Origin: Bacteroidota bacterium | GTDB taxonomy: Bacteria; Bacteroidota; Bacteroidia; Bacteroidales; DTGW01 | Assembly: GCA_029550865.1 (NCBI GenBank) | Contig: JAKPGM010000047.1 | Coordinates: 42,560 to 106,559, forward strand | Direction of reading: 5' to 3' | DNA: 64,000 bases | In this document: one piece after another, positions 53,519 through 63,874 of the stretch | Numbering within the stretch: position 1 is the first letter of the stretch | Layout of the letters: every line of letters begins with the position of its first letter | Translations under genes and position numbers: made by a program | Notes under the pieces: generated by a model | What the model was told of the DNA's origin: nothing | The model's input: only the letters and a program-made list of their open reading frames with translations | The model's database searches: none

Positions 53519-53697
53519 AGGTATTGGCAGGTCTTCTGGCTTTCCTGACTTTTAACGCCTTCCCATCTCCAACAACGAGACAGTGGCAGAGGTGTTAAAA
53601 GCTGATTCCTTTTAAGGAACAGGATTACAGCTGCGGGGACAGCTCCGGTTTTGCACCGGATTCCCTTTTAATCCCACCTGGGGAACCAATACGACGC
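53519..53697 (-). ncRNA. Cobalamin riboswitch
   Basis: Minus strand contains GGTTCCCCAGGTGGGATTAAAAGGGAATCCGGTGCAAAACCGGAGCTGTCCCCGCAGCTGTAA...GCCACTG...AAAGCCAGAAGACCTGCC. Confidence 0.95.
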
Positions 53698-53996
53698 AAA
53701 AATACATCTTTTTTCATCCTCGCCAAAAAAATCAATCAGGCGCTGGAAAAAAAGTTATAAACATGCGCTTTTTTAGTAAAACATAGTGTTCAAACATCGT
53801 ATTTCATGGATTTTTAAACTTATAGGTAACACTTTGTGTTATAATGGAGGTGCCACAACCCTGTACGGTAGTTTTCATTACAGGTATAAAAATGTTTTCT
53901 TATACCTGCTTGATTTTGTTGGGTAGAATATTATTATATGCAAGTGCCATCCGACCTTAGAAAAATTTTTAAAATTATTATCGGAGGATGTTAACA

Positions 53997-54056
53997 CCTC
54001 GCCTCGCCCTGTCGGGCACCCCTCTCCTTTCGAAAAAGATGGGATGCGTGTGAGGT
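53997..54056 (-). repeat. Degenerate, inverted copy of the C/G-rich palindromic intergenic repeat at ~63.3-63.8 kb
   Basis: CCTCGCCTCGCCCTGTCGGGCACCCCTCTCC matches the reverse complement of GGAGAGGGGTGCCCGATAGGGCGGGGTGAGG. Confidence 0.7.
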
Positions 54057-54226
54057 TCTGATAGGAATTGTTATTATAATAAATTTAAAACCGCTAAGAA
54101 CGCTATGTTTTCCGCTAAAAAAATCTTTTTACCTTTGCAACTACTTTGTGATTTTGGTGTTTAAAAATTACATTCTGTGAAAGATTGCATAATTCTTGCA
54201 CACAAAACTTTTTAAAATTTACAGCA

Positions 54227-54436
54227 ATGGTGGAGATGAGATTCAAAACGAATATTCGTTGCAGTGGCTGCAAGGCAAAGGTAGCCAACGTGCTCAAACA
54301 GGAAACTGCTATTGTTCATTGGGATGTCGATTTGAATGATCCCGATCGCACTCTGGTCGTTGCAGGGGAAGGCATTACTGCCGAGCGCGTAATGGAACTG
54401 GTAAAAAGTGCTGGCTACACAGCCACTATGATTTGA
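54227..54436 (+). CDS. Heavy-metal-associated (HMA) domain protein
   Basis: MRFKTNIRCSGCKAKVANVLKQETAIVHWDVDLNDPDRTLVV; CxxC variant C-SG-C; ATG at 54227. Confidence 0.8.
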   Translation: MVEMRFKTNIRCSGCKAKVANVLKQETAIVHWDVDLNDPDRTLVVAGEGITAERVMELVKSAGYTATMI

Positions 54437-55862
54437 CCGCAGGTTTGATACCCATTTCCTCGGCCTTCTTGAGAAGAAATTGGTATGCTGCCTCGTACTC
54501 ATTGGGAATGATACCATCGAGTATAGCATCCTTGACCGCATTTTTAAGTATTCCTACCGTCTTCGAAGGAGGAATGTTAAAAATTTGTACAATATCATTT
54601 CCATCGATTGGCGGCTGAAAGTTACGAATTCTATCTTTTTCTTCTATTTCTTTCAACTTCTGGCGTACCAGCCGAAAATTTTCCAGATAAATTTCCTTGA
54701 GTTTTTTATTTTTCGAGGTAATGTCGGCCTCACAAAGTATCATCAAATCGTCGATGTGGTCGCCTGCCTCGAAAAGCAATCGACGGACAGCCGAATCGGT
54801 AACGTCTTCCTTGGCCAGCACAATGGGTCGTAAATGCAGCCCCACGAGTTTCTGCACATATCGCATTTTATCGTGCAGGGGCAGCCTGAATCTTCGAAAA
54901 ATGGTTGGCACCATTTTTTGTCCAACAAAGTCGTGGCCATGAAAAGTCCATCCCGTTTGTGGGGAGTATTTTTTCGTCACTGGTTTAGCAATATCGTGCA
55001 AAAGAGCAGCCCATCGCAGCCACAGATTGTCCGAAACCCTGGCTACATTGTCCAGCACCTCGAGCGTATGGCGAAAATTATCCTTGTGGGAATGTCCTTC
55101 AATATTTTCCACCCCCTTAAGTGCTTGAAGTTCGGGAAAAATACGAGACAACAGTCCTGTTTCGTCCAGCAAATAGAATCCAATAGACGGCGTTGAAGCA
55201 GATAATATTTTGTTTAATTCATCGGTAATGCGTTCCATGGAAACAATATCGATCCGTTGGCAATTTTTCCGTATACCTGCCAAAGTGTCGGGATGTATGT
55301 CAAAATGCAACTGGGTAGCAAAACGGATAGCTCGCATCATGCGCAAAGGGTCATCGGAAAAAGTAACGTCGGGATTTGTAGGCGTACGAATGATACGGTC
55401 GTTCAAATCCTGTATGCCGTTGAAAGGATCGATCAGCTGGCCAAAATCATCGGGGTTGAGGCTAAAAGCCAACGCATTAATGGTAAAATCGCGTCGCAGC
55501 TGATCCTCTTCAAGGGTTCCTGCCTCAACCAATGGCTTACGCGAATGGGGTAAGTAGGATTCTCGCCTTGCCCCAACAAATTCAATCTCATAGCCACGCC
55601 ATCGTATCATGGCCGTACCAAAATTTTCGAAAATGGTTACGTCTTTTTTTATATGAAGTTCTTCTGCCACCTTTCGTGCAAAGTCAGGCCCGTTGCCCAA
55701 TACCACAATGTCTATATCTTTACATTTTTTGCCTAACAAGGTATCCCTTACAAATCCACCAATGACATAGGCCTGTATCCGTTCGCTGCTGGCAATTTTC
55801 GATACAACCTGAAAAATTTTCTGATTCGATAATGCAACTTTACCTGCCTGTGAATGTATCAT
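54426..55862 (-). CDS. cca: CCA tRNA nucleotidyltransferase with HD domain
   Basis: AYVIGGFVRDTLLGKKCKDIDIVVLGNG, RRESYLPHSRKP, RRDFTINALAF, LLHDIAKP; start MIHSQAGKVAL preferred over the listed 55937. Confidence 0.93.
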   Translation of the reverse strand: MIHSQAGKVALSNQKIFQVVSKIASSERIQAYVIGGFVRDTLLGKKCKDIDIVVLGNGPDFARKVAEELHIKKDVTIFENFGTAMIRWRGYEIEFVGARRESYLPHSRKPLVEAGTLEEDQLRRDFTINALAFSLNPDDFGQLIDPFNGIQDLNDRIIRTPTNPDVTFSDDPLRMMRAIRFATQLHFDIHPDTLAGIRKNCQRIDIVSMERITDELNKILSASTPSIGFYLLDETGLLSRIFPELQALKGVENIEGHSHKDNFRHTLEVLDNVARVSDNLWLRWAALLHDIAKPVTKKYSPQTGWTFHGHDFVGQKMVPTIFRRFRLPLHDKMRYVQKLVGLHLRPIVLAKEDVTDSAVRRLLFEAGDHIDDLMILCEADITSKNKKLKEIYLENFRLVRQKLKEIEEKDRIRNFQPPIDGNDIVQIFNIPPSKTVGILKNAVKDAILDGIIPNEYEAAYQFLLKKAEEMGIKPAVKS

Positions 55863-56063
55863 GTAATGAGTTAACTTTTTACAATATTTTTTGTTATTGG
55901 TAAACAATTTTCCCGCAAAAATAGCTATATTTAACAATTAAAAAGATTTCATCAATGCATTTCAAATTCCCCGCAAAGAGCATAAAATATTATGGCATGC
56001 ATTTTGTCATAAACACATATAGATATTTAAATATTTAAATTTAACATTCAAACATTATTTATT

Positions 56064-56420
56064 ATGGTAACTCATTTAACCACATCGGAATTTAAGCAGA
56101 AGGTGTTTAATTATGAACAAAACAGGGAGTGGAAGTTTGAAGGGGATAAACCCTGCGTAATAGACTTTTATGCCGACTGGTGTGCACCGTGTCGGATGGT
56201 AGCACCTATTCTGGAAGAACTTTCTGAAGAATATGCGGGTAAAGTCGATATTTACAAAGTAAACACAGAAGAAGAACAAGAATTAGCAGCAGTATTTGGG
56301 ATACAAAGCATTCCTTCCCTGTTATTTGTGCCCCTCAACGGGCAACCACAGATGGCGCTGGGTGCATTGCCCAAAGAAACCTTTAAAAGAGCGTTTAAAG
56401 AAGTGTTAAACGTTGAATAA
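56064..56420 (+). CDS. trxA: Thioredoxin
   Basis: CVIDFYADWCAPCRMVAPILEELSEEY with WCAPC active site. Confidence 0.95.
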   Translation: MVTHLTTSEFKQKVFNYEQNREWKFEGDKPCVIDFYADWCAPCRMVAPILEELSEEYAGKVDIYKVNTEEEQELAAVFGIQSIPSLLFVPLNGQPQMALGALPKETFKRAFKEVLNVE

Positions 56421-56484
56421 TTCACTGGCCGAATTGTTTGTTCTGAATTTCGTTTACCTTTGCCAAAAACGGTAAACGATTGTA

Positions 56485-57858
56485 ATGAGGAAATTTCTCT
56501 GGTTATTGTTCATCTCGTGCCCATCGTGGGGACAGGTACTGCATGTGGAGGGCGGAGGCAACTATACCTCAGCCAGCCACATGCCGTATTATGTCATTAC
56601 AAATCAGGACGGTTTGTATGGAAACATGAAAAACGGTGCCTTTGTGCGCACTAATGTATTTTCCCCATCACCCACAGCCGACTCTATATCTTTTCATTTC
56701 AATTACGGCATTGATGCCATAGGGCGTTTCGGACAAAACAAGGATGTTGAGCTTTATCAGGGATATGTTGGATTGCAATATAAATGGCTTGCGCTGTGGG
56801 GCGGGAAACGCAGAGAGTTTTATGGCAATCAGGATACCCTTCTTTCGAGTGGTGGGGCAGTATGGTCGGGAAATGCGCCCCCCATCCCGAAAATAATGCT
56901 TTCTACCCCTGGCTTTATTTCACCTTTTAAGTACAAATGGTTAAAGGTAAGCACAGGGATGGCACATGGATGGCTGGGATATAAAGAAAGCTACGTACAA
57001 AATCCCTATCTTCATCAAAAATACTTTTACGTTCGTCTGGGCGATCCGCAAAAGATTTCGTTCACAGCAGGTATTCAGCATTACGCCCAGTGGGGTGGCG
57101 TTTCGCCCCAGTATGGTCAGCTACCCGATGATTTTAAAAATTTTTTAAAGGTATTTTTTGCCTATAACAACGAAGACCGACTTGACCCCACCCAAAGCGG
57201 AATGCCCGAAAATGAAGCCCGTAATAGAATTGGGAATCATGTAGGAACAAAAGACTTTGGATTAGATTTTGGATACAAACGATGGCAGGTAAAGCTATAC
57301 TGGCAAAATTTCATTGAAGACATCACAGGTGTAGGCTTTCGCAATGCGATGGATGGCATTTGGGGGATAAGTCTTGGCCACAACCATCGGTGGAAGGTGA
57401 ATTATGAATTCATCCACACCTATACTTATTACGTAGCCATCGAGGATAAACTTCAACTCGACGACTATTTTAACAACACAGTATACCGATCGGGCTGGAC
57501 CTATAAAGGATATGTTATCGGTACACCCCTGATTACTTCACCCATACTCCTGTCGGACTCTCTTATTGGACGTAAACTGACCAACAACCGGGTAATAGCG
57601 CATCATGTGGCTGCAAGCTATTCGACGAGCAAAGTTTCCCTCATCATTCAATACCTTTTTTCCCGAAATTATGGAAATAGCGAAACCATTGGAGAACCAA
57701 CCAAACTTGATCATTGCATGGCATTGATGGCCAATATTCGGGAAATTTTCCCTCGTCTTTCCCTCAAAGCCACCATCGCATACGACCGTGGAGAACTACT
57801 GGAAACGAAATGGGGATTGAATTTTACGCTTAGCTATCGAATTGACAAACTTTTTTAG
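56485..57858 (+). CDS. Capsule assembly Wzi-like outer-membrane beta-barrel protein
   Basis: LALWGGKRREFYGNQDTLLSSGGAVWSGNAPPIPKIMLSTPGFISPFKYKWLKVSTGMAHGWLGY. Confidence 0.75.
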   Translation: MRKFLWLLFISCPSWGQVLHVEGGGNYTSASHMPYYVITNQDGLYGNMKNGAFVRTNVFSPSPTADSISFHFNYGIDAIGRFGQNKDVELYQGYVGLQYKWLALWGGKRREFYGNQDTLLSSGGAVWSGNAPPIPKIMLSTPGFISPFKYKWLKVSTGMAHGWLGYKESYVQNPYLHQKYFYVRLGDPQKISFTAGIQHYAQWGGVSPQYGQLPDDFKNFLKVFFAYNNEDRLDPTQSGMPENEARNRIGNHVGTKDFGLDFGYKRWQVKLYWQNFIEDITGVGFRNAMDGIWGISLGHNHRWKVNYEFIHTYTYYVAIEDKLQLDDYFNNTVYRSGWTYKGYVIGTPLITSPILLSDSLIGRKLTNNRVIAHHVAASYSTSKVSLIIQYLFSRNYGNSETIGEPTKLDHCMALMANIREIFPRLSLKATIAYDRGELLETKWGLNFTLSYRIDKLF

Positions 57859-60200
57859 AAAACCTCAAACTCTTCCTGCAGCAACTCCCGATAAAGCTTG
57901 TAGTATTCTTCGGCATTTTTTTGCCAGGTAAATTGCTGCGCATATTGGTAAGCAGCTTCGCTTTTTTCCTCATTAAACGCAAGCATTCCCTGCTCAAAAA
58001 CCTCACGCATGTAGTCGGGTTCAAAGCTATGCCAGAAAAATGCATGCGTACTACCAATCTCCTTGAGGCTGGTGCGATCGGAGCAGAAAACCGGTTTCTT
58101 ATTCAGCATAGCCTCCACTACAGGCAAACCAAATCCTTCGGCTAAGGAGGGGAAAACAAATGCTGAGCAGTGCTGGTAAAGGTACTGTTTTTCGGCCTCA
58201 CTGACGGGACCTGGCAGATACACTATATTCCGTAATTTAAGCTGGTCGATTAGTTTACGAAGTTGAGCACCATAAGCCGTGTCACTTTCACCCGCGATGA
58301 TAAGTTTATATCGCCCCTCCAGTAATTTGACAAAGGGTAATAGTACGTGAAAATTTTTTTTAGGCAAACACTGACCAATGGTAAACAGATAGGGATCGTC
58401 AAATTTTAAAAACGAAGGCCTTTGTGGAGCTTCTGTGGGAAGTTCCACCCCATTGTATATCACCCTGAGAATCTGATGGGGGTAAAATTTTAAGTACTGC
58501 TCACAAACCTGGCGTGTAAAATTAGAAATAAATACCACCGCATCGGCCTTATCGACCATGCGCTGCACATCCTTCAGATAATGACGAGCTTTAAGCTTAT
58601 TTTTTGTAAACAAAAAATTCAAATCATGAATGGTTAATACCTTTTTGTTGCTTCCGGCTATATGAAAAGCAGGCGTTTGGTGAAGCAGATGCAAAACATC
58701 GAAATTATCGTAATGAGCCGACACAAATCGATACAGATCATTCAGCTTAAAAATTCGACCATGTTTAAGATGTTGATAGCCATTTTTTCCATACACCAGA
58801 TAATTGAAATCCAGCGAATTATTACGGGCAGCATAGTCGGCAATGGCTTTACTGAAATCGATAGACACCCTGCCTAAACCACAATTGGGACGGTGAATTT
58901 TGTCGAGTAAAACAGCGACTTTAGGATGCCGCTGCAATTGTTGCATAGTTATCCGATTATTGGGCAGATGTACAAGCTTTTCTACTGGCCATGACGAATG
59001 ATTGAGCGTAACATCCTTATTAATAAAGATTTTCTTTATCAACGGATTGTGTGCAAGATATTTCACTACCTTTTCTTCATTGGCTAACGGTTCGCCAATA
59101 TGAAAATAGAGTTCCGATTTCAAACCCAGGCGAGTACATATAGTTACAAGACGGGCGTCGAAAAGATTATTGACCACAAAAGCACGAAAGCGTAATTGCC
59201 AGAAAACTCGGGCTAAGTGAAGGATATAAATGGGACCTAATCCTGAAAAAAGTCTGATTGACTTGCCAATATAATTGATATGCGTTTTCTTGGATCGCTG
59301 AATCAATTCGGATCGGCAATCGGCCATCAGGACGATTCGCGTGTACGATTCATCTGCATCCAAAATATCAGGGATGTATTGGAGCTCAAAAGGTCTGGAA
59401 TGCCGGCGCGATGTAAAAAAGCATATTCGATACGGTGGCTTCGATTTTTCGACATCGATAATTTTTTTGAGTTTGAGATATTTCAGATACACTTCGTAGG
59501 CTCCATTGACGCTAATGACAAAGCCATAAAATCCATCGAGAAAGCCCAGTTTAATGAAATAATCCCTGAAAAAACGCCAGATGGGTCGCAGAAGGATAGA
59601 AAAAATGCTGGTTCGAAAACCCTTATAATAAAAAGCTACCGACTGTAACTCGGAGAATTTGTTAATCTGGTTAATTTGCTGGCCAATTGTATAAAAGGAA
59701 TAATGCAGCAGGTCGCCTTTGAGGTGTTTGACCCGTGAACCTTTTTTCATCACAAAAGCGTCGTGCGGATTAATGCCCTCCCACTGTCCTTTGCGCCTAT
59801 CGTACAACCGGAGCTTTCGAGAAGGATACCAACTGGTATACCGAATCCACCGGCCACAATAGTTGGTAAGGCGGTTAAAAGTATAGCCATCGTGGGTCCA
59901 ATTTTTCTTTACCTCCAGAATCGACTCTTTTAGCGTTTCTGAAAGCATTTCATCGGCATCAAGCGAGAGCACATAATCGTATGTAGCCTGATCGGTAGCC
60001 CAGTTCTTTTGTTCGATATACCCTTCAAACTTATGTTGGATGAACCGTGCCTGATATCGTCGGGCTATTTCTTCGGTTTTATCGGTCGAAAAGCTATCTA
60101 CTACAAGAATCTCATCGGCTACGCCCACTAATGAACTTAAGCACCGATCAAGATTCTTCTCCTCGTTTAGGGTTATTATGACTGCTGAAATTTTTGGCAT
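57855..60200 (-). CDS. Fused glycosyltransferase: N-terminal GT2 (WaaE/KdtX-like) plus C-terminal GT4
   Basis: N-term PKISAVIITLNEEKNLDRCLSSLVGVADEILVVDSFSTDKTEEIA; C-term HCSAFVFPSLAEGFGLPVVEAMLNKKPVFCSDRTSLKEIG. Confidence 0.88.
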   Translation of the reverse strand: MPKISAVIITLNEEKNLDRCLSSLVGVADEILVVDSFSTDKTEEIARRYQARFIQHKFEGYIEQKNWATDQATYDYVLSLDADEMLSETLKESILEVKKNWTHDGYTFNRLTNYCGRWIRYTSWYPSRKLRLYDRRKGQWEGINPHDAFVMKKGSRVKHLKGDLLHYSFYTIGQQINQINKFSELQSVAFYYKGFRTSIFSILLRPIWRFFRDYFIKLGFLDGFYGFVISVNGAYEVYLKYLKLKKIIDVEKSKPPYRICFFTSRRHSRPFELQYIPDILDADESYTRIVLMADCRSELIQRSKKTHINYIGKSIRLFSGLGPIYILHLARVFWQLRFRAFVVNNLFDARLVTICTRLGLKSELYFHIGEPLANEEKVVKYLAHNPLIKKIFINKDVTLNHSSWPVEKLVHLPNNRITMQQLQRHPKVAVLLDKIHRPNCGLGRVSIDFSKAIADYAARNNSLDFNYLVYGKNGYQHLKHGRIFKLNDLYRFVSAHYDNFDVLHLLHQTPAFHIAGSNKKVLTIHDLNFLFTKNKLKARHYLKDVQRMVDKADAVVFISNFTRQVCEQYLKFYPHQILRVIYNGVELPTEAPQRPSFLKFDDPYLFTIGQCLPKKNFHVLLPFVKLLEGRYKLIIAGESDTAYGAQLRKLIDQLKLRNIVYLPGPVSEAEKQYLYQHCSAFVFPSLAEGFGLPVVEAMLNKKPVFCSDRTSLKEIGSTHAFFWHSFEPDYMREVFEQGMLAFNEEKSEAAYQYAQQFTWQKNAEEYYKLYRELLQEEFEVF

Positions 60201-60258
60201 CTTACGTTATCTACGAATAACGTAACAAACTTAAAATAAAAATTTTTAAAACCGAATT

Positions 60259-61587
60259 CTACACTTCTGTTTTTTCCTTATCGGCTGAAACAGAAGTCCT
60301 TTCAATTTCGGATCGAGAAACGAAATTATTTTTAGCTTCCTGGTTAATTACCAGCTTATAGTGGTTCATCAGGTAAGTATAAAACTTTATGTCAGAATCA
60401 ACGGAAACTCCATCTACCGTATAATGGAAGTAATAATGTTTAAAGCGAGGCGAGATGGAAGCTTCGACAAGGTCCTCACGTTTCAGGGCAATTAGAGGAA
60501 TTTTTGCCCAATGGGCACAACGTAAAATAAACTTTTCTTTTTCGCTATTGTCGACCACGACGGCAGCAACCCGGTAATCCTTAAGGTAATTGAACAAACG
60601 AAACACTGTTAAAAGGCGCATCACAACATTATTTTGGAGTGGTTGAAGTTTAAAATAATGCATTCGTGCGCTTCGTGCCTTTTTTAACAATGGTGAACCC
60701 GCTGGGGCAACAAGCGAAAGTTCAATCCCCTTCTGTTGCAATCCCGTCATGTAAGCAAAAAAGGATTCTGTGAAGTCATCCCATTTCAGTGAAGTGGTAA
60801 GAAAACAAAGCCTCTTGGGGGGTTGTTTTTGTTCGATGCTGATACGATGGTATATTTTAAGGTATTTAAGGAAAACCTCATAAGCACCACTCACGCTCAC
60901 AACCAATCCATAAAATCCATCGAGAAAGCCCAGTTTAACAAAATAATCGCGAAAAAATCGCCACAGAGGGTGAAAAATCACATGTACGAGAAATATGGGA
61001 TGTAAGCCTTTTTGATGATAGGAGTTAGCGATGATTTCAGTAAACCGATTGATCTGGTTCAAATGCTCTTCGATGGTATAGTATGAGTAATGTAAAAGGT
61101 CGCCTTCGAGATGTCGAATGGTCGATTTTTCCGACAAAACAAATCGATCGTGAGGATTTATACCATCCCAACATCCTTTTCTGCGGTCGTAGAGTCGAAG
61201 TTTTCGGGCAGGATACCAGCTGGTATGACGAATCCATCGTCCACAATAATTGGTAAGCCGATTAAAGGTATAGCCATCGTGCGTCCAATGTTCTTTAACC
61301 TGTTTAATAGACTCGCAAAGTGTTTCAGAAAGTGCCTCGTCGGCATCGAGAAAAAGTACATAATCGTAATTTGCCTGAGCAGTGGCCCAGTTCTTTTGTT
61401 CAATATATCCTTCAAAAGGATGCTGGATAAAACGTACAGGATAGCGTTTGCATATTTCTTCCGTCCCATCGGTAGAATAACTATCCACTACAACAATTTC
61501 ATCGGCAAGTCCCAGGACGCTTTGCAAGCAACGCTCGATATTCCGTTCCTCATTGTAGGTGATAACAACGACTGAAATTTTGGGCAT
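60259..61587 (-). CDS. GT2 family glycosyltransferase, paralog of the N-terminus of the neighbouring fusion
   Basis: PKISVVVITYNEERNIERCLQSVLGLADEIVVVDSYSTDGTEEICKRYPVRFIQHPFEGYIEQKNWAT. Confidence 0.88.
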   Translation of the reverse strand: MPKISVVVITYNEERNIERCLQSVLGLADEIVVVDSYSTDGTEEICKRYPVRFIQHPFEGYIEQKNWATAQANYDYVLFLDADEALSETLCESIKQVKEHWTHDGYTFNRLTNYCGRWIRHTSWYPARKLRLYDRRKGCWDGINPHDRFVLSEKSTIRHLEGDLLHYSYYTIEEHLNQINRFTEIIANSYHQKGLHPIFLVHVIFHPLWRFFRDYFVKLGFLDGFYGLVVSVSGAYEVFLKYLKIYHRISIEQKQPPKRLCFLTTSLKWDDFTESFFAYMTGLQQKGIELSLVAPAGSPLLKKARSARMHYFKLQPLQNNVVMRLLTVFRLFNYLKDYRVAAVVVDNSEKEKFILRCAHWAKIPLIALKREDLVEASISPRFKHYYFHYTVDGVSVDSDIKFYTYLMNHYKLVINQEAKNNFVSRSEIERTSVSADKEKTEV

Positions 61588-61840
61588 GGTAGTTAGTTTT
61601 GTAAGTTGTTAGTAGTTAGATAAGAATACTGGAAAACGTTGCGTCTATTATTAAAACGAATTTGAAGATAAAATATTTTTTCCAAACAGGATAAAACTTC
61701 AAAAAAATCCCCATGCCTTCACCGATATCGACATAAATAATTATGCAAAAAAATCTTTGAAATTCGCAAAAAGAGTTCTAAAATTGCAAATTATTTAAAT
61801 TTTTCATGCATAATTATAACTTTTTAAAAATAACATCATT

Positions 61841-63061
61841 ATGGCAAAGATGACTACACAGGATTACATTGCACGCGAGGATAAGTATGGTGCCCACAAT
61901 TATCATCCCATACCGGTTGTACTTACCAAAGGGAAAGGGGTGTATGTATGGGATGTTGAAGGCAAACGCTATTTTGATTTTCTGTCAGCCTATTCAGCGG
62001 TAAATCAGGGTCATTGTCATCCACATATCATCAAAGCGCTTAAAAAACAGGCCAAACGACTAACCCTAACCTCACGAGCTTTTTATAGCGATGCGCTGGG
62101 AGAATACGAAGAATATATTACGAAATATTTTGGATACGACAAGGTTTTGCCCATGAACTCGGGGGCAGAGGGGGATGAAACGGCACTCAAGCTATGCCGT
62201 AAATGGGCTTACAAGGTAAAAGGTATTAAGGAGAATGAAGCCAAGATTATCGTTTGTGAAAATAATTTTCATGGACGTACCATCACTATTGTTTCGATGA
62301 GTACCGACCCCGATTCGTATGGCGGGTATGGACCATTTACCCCCGGTTTCATTAAAATTCCTTACAACGATATTCCGGCACTTGAAAAAGCTCTGGAAGA
62401 TCCCAATGTAGCTGGGTTTTTGGTTGAACCCATTCAAGGCGAAGCAGGAGTATACGTACCCGACGAAGGTTATCTAAAAAAAGCCTACGAGCTTTGCAAA
62501 GCAAAAAATGTGCTGTTCATAGCCGACGAAGTACAAACGGGTCTGGGTCGCACAGGTAAAAAGTTATGCTGCGATCACGAAGGGGTTCGTCCCGACATCC
62601 TCATCCTGGGTAAGGCCCTTTCGGGTGGGGTTATGCCTATCTCGGCAGTACTGGCCGACGATCCAATAATGCTCACCATCAAGCCAGGGGAACATGGATC
62701 GACGTTTGGTGGGAATCCACTTGCCTGCAAAGTTGCCATTGCCGCACTGGAAGTAATTGAAAAAGAAAAATTGGCCGAAAATGCAGCTCGATTGGGTGAA
62801 ATTTTCCGCAGTGAACTGAAAAAAATTAAATCGGACATGATAGAGGTAGTACGCGGGAAAGGTCTGCTCAATGCGGTGGTCATAAAACCCAAAAATGGCA
62901 AAGAAGCCTGGGATGTTTGTCTGGCCTTAAAAGATAACGGTCTGCTGGCCAAACCAACCCACCAGCATATTATCCGCTTTGCTCCCCCGCTGGTGATTAC
63001 CGAAAAACAGCTTCGTGAAGCTATTGAGATTATTGCACGAACTTTCGATCAATTTAAATAA
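61841..63061 (+). CDS. rocD: Ornithine--oxo-acid transaminase
   Basis: [84 protein letters not shown]. Confidence 0.96.
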   Translation: MAKMTTQDYIAREDKYGAHNYHPIPVVLTKGKGVYVWDVEGKRYFDFLSAYSAVNQGHCHPHIIKALKKQAKRLTLTSRAFYSDALGEYEEYITKYFGYDKVLPMNSGAEGDETALKLCRKWAYKVKGIKENEAKIIVCENNFHGRTITIVSMSTDPDSYGGYGPFTPGFIKIPYNDIPALEKALEDPNVAGFLVEPIQGEAGVYVPDEGYLKKAYELCKAKNVLFIADEVQTGLGRTGKKLCCDHEGVRPDILILGKALSGGVMPISAVLADDPIMLTIKPGEHGSTFGGNPLACKVAIAALEVIEKEKLAENAARLGEIFRSELKKIKSDMIEVVRGKGLLNAVVIKPKNGKEAWDVCLALKDNGLLAKPTHQHIIRFAPPLVITEKQLREAIEIIARTFDQFK

Positions 63062-63080
63062 TTTATCCACAATGGCATAG

Positions 63081-63117
63081 AATAGGAGGAAACAAAAGGT
63101 TTGCCTCCTATTTTTTT
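63081..63117 (+). terminator. Rho-independent terminator after rocD
   Basis: AATAGGAGG(AAAC)...(GTTT)GCCTCCTATT followed by a T run. Confidence 0.85.
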
Positions 63118-63323
63118 ATTTTCCAACCACTTTACTGTAGAAAGCTATATACAGGGCTTCGTTAAGCTGCTCACATTATATGCGATATTGCTTCATTGTA
63201 TTCAGCTATCGAGGCAATGTTGCATCCGACATCGCCTGGTATTAAGGTACCTCTTGTTTACCCCTCAGTTAAACCTTACCATCAGTCCCTTTCTCTTTCA
63301 ATCCTCACCTCCGTTCCCTTTTT

Positions 63324-63386
63324 ATCCTCACCCCCTTCCCCTCTCCTTTACAAGGAGAGGGGTGCCCGATAGGGCGGGGTGAGGAT
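63324..63386. repeat. Nested palindromic 63-bp repeat, copy 1
   Basis: ATCCTCACCCCCTTCCCCTCTCCTTTACAAGGAGAGGGGTGCCCGATAGGGCGGGGTGAGGAT; inner and outer 11-bp arms. Confidence 0.9.
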
Positions 63387-63419
63387 TGCTTTAAACCTCA
63401 CCCCCTGCACTATCCTTTC

Positions 63420-63594
63420 ATCCTTACCCCCTTCCCCTCTCCTTTACAAGGAGAGGGGTGGCCGATAGGGCGGGGTGAGGATAATTCTGCAATCCATCAT
63501 CGCCTCGGCAAATATTTCTTTTCCCCTACTTTCTTGTCTTGATACAAGAAAGTAGCAAAGAAAATCAAGCACAAATGATCCGCCACCCGCTCTG
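63420..63594. repeat. Composite 175-bp repeat, copy A (63-bp palindrome plus 107-bp element)
   Basis: Near-identical to 63700-63874; includes CTACTTTCTTG-TCTTGATA-CAAGAAAGTAG inverted repeat. Confidence 0.9.
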
Positions 63595-63699
63595 CACCTC
63601 AGCGCATTTGTGCCATCCACCGCACAACGCTTAGATTGTGGCCTGTGCTAATTCACAACGTATTTTTACACCGCCTCACCCTCGTTCCCTCACCCTTCT

Positions 63700-63874
63700 A
63701 TCCTCACCCCCGTCCCCTCTCCTTTACAAGGAGAGGGGTGGCCAACAGGCCGGGGTGAGGATGAAACTGCAAGCCATCATCGCCTCGGTAACTATTTCCT
63801 TTCCCCTACTTTCTTGTCTTGATACAAGAAAGTAGCAAAGAAAATCAAGCACAAATGATCCCCCACCCGCTCTG
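63700..63874. repeat. Composite 175-bp repeat, copy B
   Basis: Same order and length as copy A, offset by exactly 280 bp. Confidence 0.9.

Noticed and set aside
63101-63835. ORFs 63101-63382 and 63638-63835
   Set aside because: They read through the palindromic intergenic repeats and have low-complexity Pro/Ser/Phe-rich translations.
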